Made by a program: the position numbers and the translations under genes
Shown here: piece after piece, positions 6,559 through 7,948 of the stretch
Numbering within the stretch: the stretch's first letter is position 1
Layout of the letters: every line of letters begins with the position of its first letter
The notes under the pieces: generated by a model
Databases searched by the model: none
The model's input: the letters and a program-made list of their open reading frames with translations, nothing else
What the model was told of the DNA's origin: nothing
Source: Porphyromonadaceae bacterium UBA3318
GTDB taxonomy: Bacteria; Bacteroidota; Bacteroidia; Bacteroidales; Muribaculaceae
DNA: 7,948 nt
Assembly (NCBI GenBank): GCA_002361235.1
Contig: DESI01000079.1
Coordinates: forward strand, 1 to 7,948
Direction: 5' to 3'

Positions 6559-7083
6559 ATGTCAACTATCCTGAATACGAACGGCACGGAACTGGAAGTG
6601 CCGCAACTGCTCGACGCCGCCGGTTTCAAGTGCGCCGTCTTTACCGCCGAATGGAACGCCGAGGTCACCGGCGCATTGCTTAAGGGTGTGACGGACACCT
6701 TAGGCAAAGCAGGCGTCAACCCCGACAACATCTTCTCACAGCCTGTGCCGGGCACCGTCGAGCTGGTGAACGCCGCCGGCATGGCCTTGCGTCACATGCA
6801 GGGCCTGAGCGCCATCATCATCCTGGGCTGCGTGGTGCGCGGCGACACGCCGCATTTCGACTACGTATGTCAGGTTGTGAGCCAGGGCGTGGCCGAGCTG
6901 AACGCCCGCGGAGAGGCCCCCGTGATATTCGGTGTGCTGACCGTCAACGACATGCAGCAGGCCCTGGACCGCGCCGGCGGATGCCTGGGCAACAAGGGTG
7001 CCGAAGCGGCGGTGGCAGCCATCAAGATGGCCAACCTCCACATCCACACCGGTGCCTTGCGTTACGCCTCGTTCCGACAATAA
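6559..7083 (+). CDS. ribH: 6,7-dimethyl-8-ribityllumazine synthase
   Basis: Penultimate enzyme of riboflavin synthesis: it condenses 5-amino-6-(D-ribitylamino)uracil with 3,4-dihydroxy-2-butanone 4-phosphate to give lumazine. It is cytosolic and forms pentamers or 60-meric shells. The 174-residue chain carries the family motifs: AEWN (30-33) for the ribityl site, VPGTVEL (63-69), GCVVRGDTPHF (90-100) with phosphate-site R94 and catalytic-position H99, GVLTVNDMQQALDRAG (125-140) with R138, and NKGAEAA (145-151). It starts one base after the DUF4919 stop codon (TGA-T-ATG), so coupled translation is likely. The other rib genes are not in this window, and no FMN riboswitch is seen upstream, so its expression probably follows the operon promoter. 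An intrinsic terminator follows. Confidence 0.97.
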   Translation: MSTILNTNGTELEVPQLLDAAGFKCAVFTAEWNAEVTGALLKGVTDTLGKAGVNPDNIFSQPVPGTVELVNAAGMALRHMQGLSAIIILGCVVRGDTPHFDYVCQVVSQGVAELNARGEAPVIFGVLTVNDMQQALDRAGGCLGNKGAEAAVAAIKMANLHIHTGALRYASFRQ

Positions 7084-7126
7084 ACCCATTAAGAATATAG
7101 TAAATAGTAAGAAGCTTTTAAATGGG

Positions 7127-7156
7127 AAAAGGCCGGCCTGTGAAGGTCGGTCTTTT
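7127..7156 (+). terminator. Intrinsic terminator of the rel-ribH operon
   Basis: AAAAGGCCGGCC (7127-7138) pairs with GGTCGGTCTTTT (7145-7156) around the loop TGTGAA. All 12 positions pair, two as G-U, and the right arm ends in TTTT. The A-run on the left would give a T-run on the other strand, so it may also stop transcripts from the convergent slyD-like gene. It lies 44 nt after the ribH stop. Confidence 0.9.
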
Positions 7157-7194
7157 ACTTGTATCGATTTATATTTTACTTGTATCGATTTATA
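7153..7194. repeat. Perfect 21-bp tandem duplication after the terminator
   Basis: The 21 bases at 7153-7173 are repeated exactly at 7174-7194. Each copy begins with TTTTACTTG, contains the palindrome ATCGAT and ends TTTATA. The first copy starts inside the T-tract of the terminator, so the duplication also copies that tract. The second copy ends 11 bases before the stop codon of the convergent slyD-like gene. Confidence 0.95.
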
Positions 7195-7205
7195 TCTGCC
7201 CCCTA

Positions 7206-7793
7206 TCAGCAGCCTCCGCAACCGCCTTTACCGCCGCAGCAGCTGCCGCCTTCGTCATGGCCGCCACAGCCTTCGTCGCCGCCGCAACCGCCGCCATGGC
7301 AGCAGCCGCCGCATCCCGATGCGGGATGGATCTCCTCCTCGGTTGCGTCGCGCACAGTCTCGATCTCGCCTGTAAACGTGACAGTCAGCCCGGCGAACGG
7401 ATGGTTGAAGTCCATAACGACCTTCGACCCTATGGCCACTACCGTTCCCACCACGCGATAGCCCTCAGCCGTCATCATGGGCAGCGCGGCGCCAACCTTC
7501 ACTTCCTCGGCAAGCTTGCCGTCGCGCTCGAATATCTGGCGGTCAAGTTCCACCACATCTTCCTCGTTGCGCTCGCCGAAGGCCGCTGCCGGAGGCAGCG
7601 TCACCTCGAACTTATCGCCGGCCTTCAAGCCCTCCATAACGCTTGCAAGGCCCGGCACTACATCCTGGCTTACGCCATATATCATCTGGTCCGGACGGCT
7701 CTTGGTAGCCTCGAACAGCTTCCTGCCCGTAGCTGCATCGGTCAGCAGGTAGGAATACTCTACATATTTGCCCGGAGATACAGTTTCAGTCAT
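7206..7793 (-). CDS. slyD: SlyD-like FKBP-type peptidyl-prolyl isomerase with Cys/Gly-rich tail
   Basis: Cytosolic FKBP-type prolyl isomerase and chaperone of 195 residues. Split FKBP halves (about 7-72 and 128-150) flank an insert-in-flap chaperone domain (about 75-125), the arrangement that defines SlyD. Visible motifs are VVPGLASVMEGLKAGDKF (45-62), AFGERNEEDV (71-80), NHPFAGLTVTF (130-140) and EIETVRDATEEE (143-154). The tail from 161 to the end is Gly/Cys-rich, with nine Cys and two His, whereas E. coli SlyD has a His-rich nickel-binding tail. This suggests binding of a soft or zinc-like metal, but that is inference. The gene is convergent with ribH and shares the terminator region. Its upstream side is AT-rich for about 20 nt and then a 9-bp repeat array. 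No TAnnTTTG promoter was found on this strand. Confidence 0.95.
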   Translation of the reverse strand: MTETVSPGKYVEYSYLLTDAATGRKLFEATKSRPDQMIYGVSQDVVPGLASVMEGLKAGDKFEVTLPPAAAFGERNEEDVVELDRQIFERDGKLAEEVKVGAALPMMTAEGYRVVGTVVAIGSKVVMDFNHPFAGLTVTFTGEIETVRDATEEEIHPASGCGGCCHGGGCGGDEGCGGHDEGGSCCGGKGGCGGC

Positions 7794-7815
7794 AGTTTTA
7801 ATTATATTAATTTGA

Positions 7816-7948
7816 TTGGGAGAATTGGGATTTTTGGGAGAATTGGGATTATTGGGAAGATTGGGATGATTGGGAGAATTGGGAAGTTTCTCCCATCACT
7901 CCCATTATTCCCATTATTCCCACTACTCCCATCACTCCCATTATTCCC
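7816..7948. repeat. Back-to-back 9-bp repeat arrays (TTGGGANNA then its complement)
   Basis: Eight 9-bp units of TTGGGANNA run from 7816 to 7887 (for example TTGGGAGAA, TTGGGATTA, TTGGGATGA). After a junction of 3 bases they are followed from 7891 by about six units on the opposite strand (TCCCATCAC, TCCCATTAT, TCCCACTAC) up to the window end. The two halves are similar as reverse complements, so the whole forms a long imperfect inverted repeat. It probably continues past the window. It begins 22 bases upstream of the slyD-like start codon. Confidence 0.93.

Noticed and set aside
7085..7126. Inverted CCCATT / AATGGG flanking the ribH 3' spacer
   Set aside because: It has only six exact pairs with a long loop, and the strong terminator directly downstream explains the region better.

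Overview
The window looks like chromosomal DNA from a member of the Bacteroidales, most likely Muribaculaceae or a close relative. The reasons are a Bacteroidetes-type promoter (TTTG, then TAnnTTTG), AT-rich gene starts without clear Shine-Dalgarno sequences, a DUF4919-type secreted protein, a Cys/Gly-tailed SlyD, and GC-rich genes set in repeat-filled, AT-richer spacers. The family assignment is inference from protein style; no database search was possible.

Layout. Positions 1-754 carry no convincing gene. They hold a 10-bp tandem array (1-136), a perfect 13-bp hairpin (294-322), a twin REP-like palindrome (351-411), another strong hairpin (526-557), and a promoter (718-749) right against the first gene. 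From 755 to 7083 five genes run on the + strand: a bifunctional RelA/SpoT-type (p)ppGpp synthetase/hydrolase, a PgpH-like 7TM-HD phosphodiesterase, an unrecognised six-helix membrane protein, a secreted DUF4919-type protein, and lumazine synthase (ribH). Gaps are 48, 105, 10 and 1 nt with no obvious internal terminator, so they probably form one operon. The 105-nt gap holds a 9-bp tandem array. The operon ends at a clear intrinsic terminator (7127-7156), followed at once by a perfect 21-bp tandem duplication (7153-7194). A convergent SlyD-like FKBP prolyl isomerase lies on the - strand (7206-7793). Its upstream side is a back-to-back 9-bp repeat array (7816-7948) that runs off the window end.

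How the genes fit together. The first two genes make and break nucleotide alarmones: (p)ppGpp, and probably c-di-AMP. PgpH-type enzymes elsewhere are reported to be inhibited by ppGpp, so co-transcription would place a stringent-response enzyme beside a target of its product. The other three genes have no evident mechanistic link, though DUF4919 and ribH are separated by a single base and are probably translationally coupled.

No defence island, CRISPR array, prophage or obviously new multi-gene system is visible. The more unusual content is in the spacers: three unrelated 9-10 bp arrays, REP-like palindromes, and a promoter that may make the rel mRNA leaderless.
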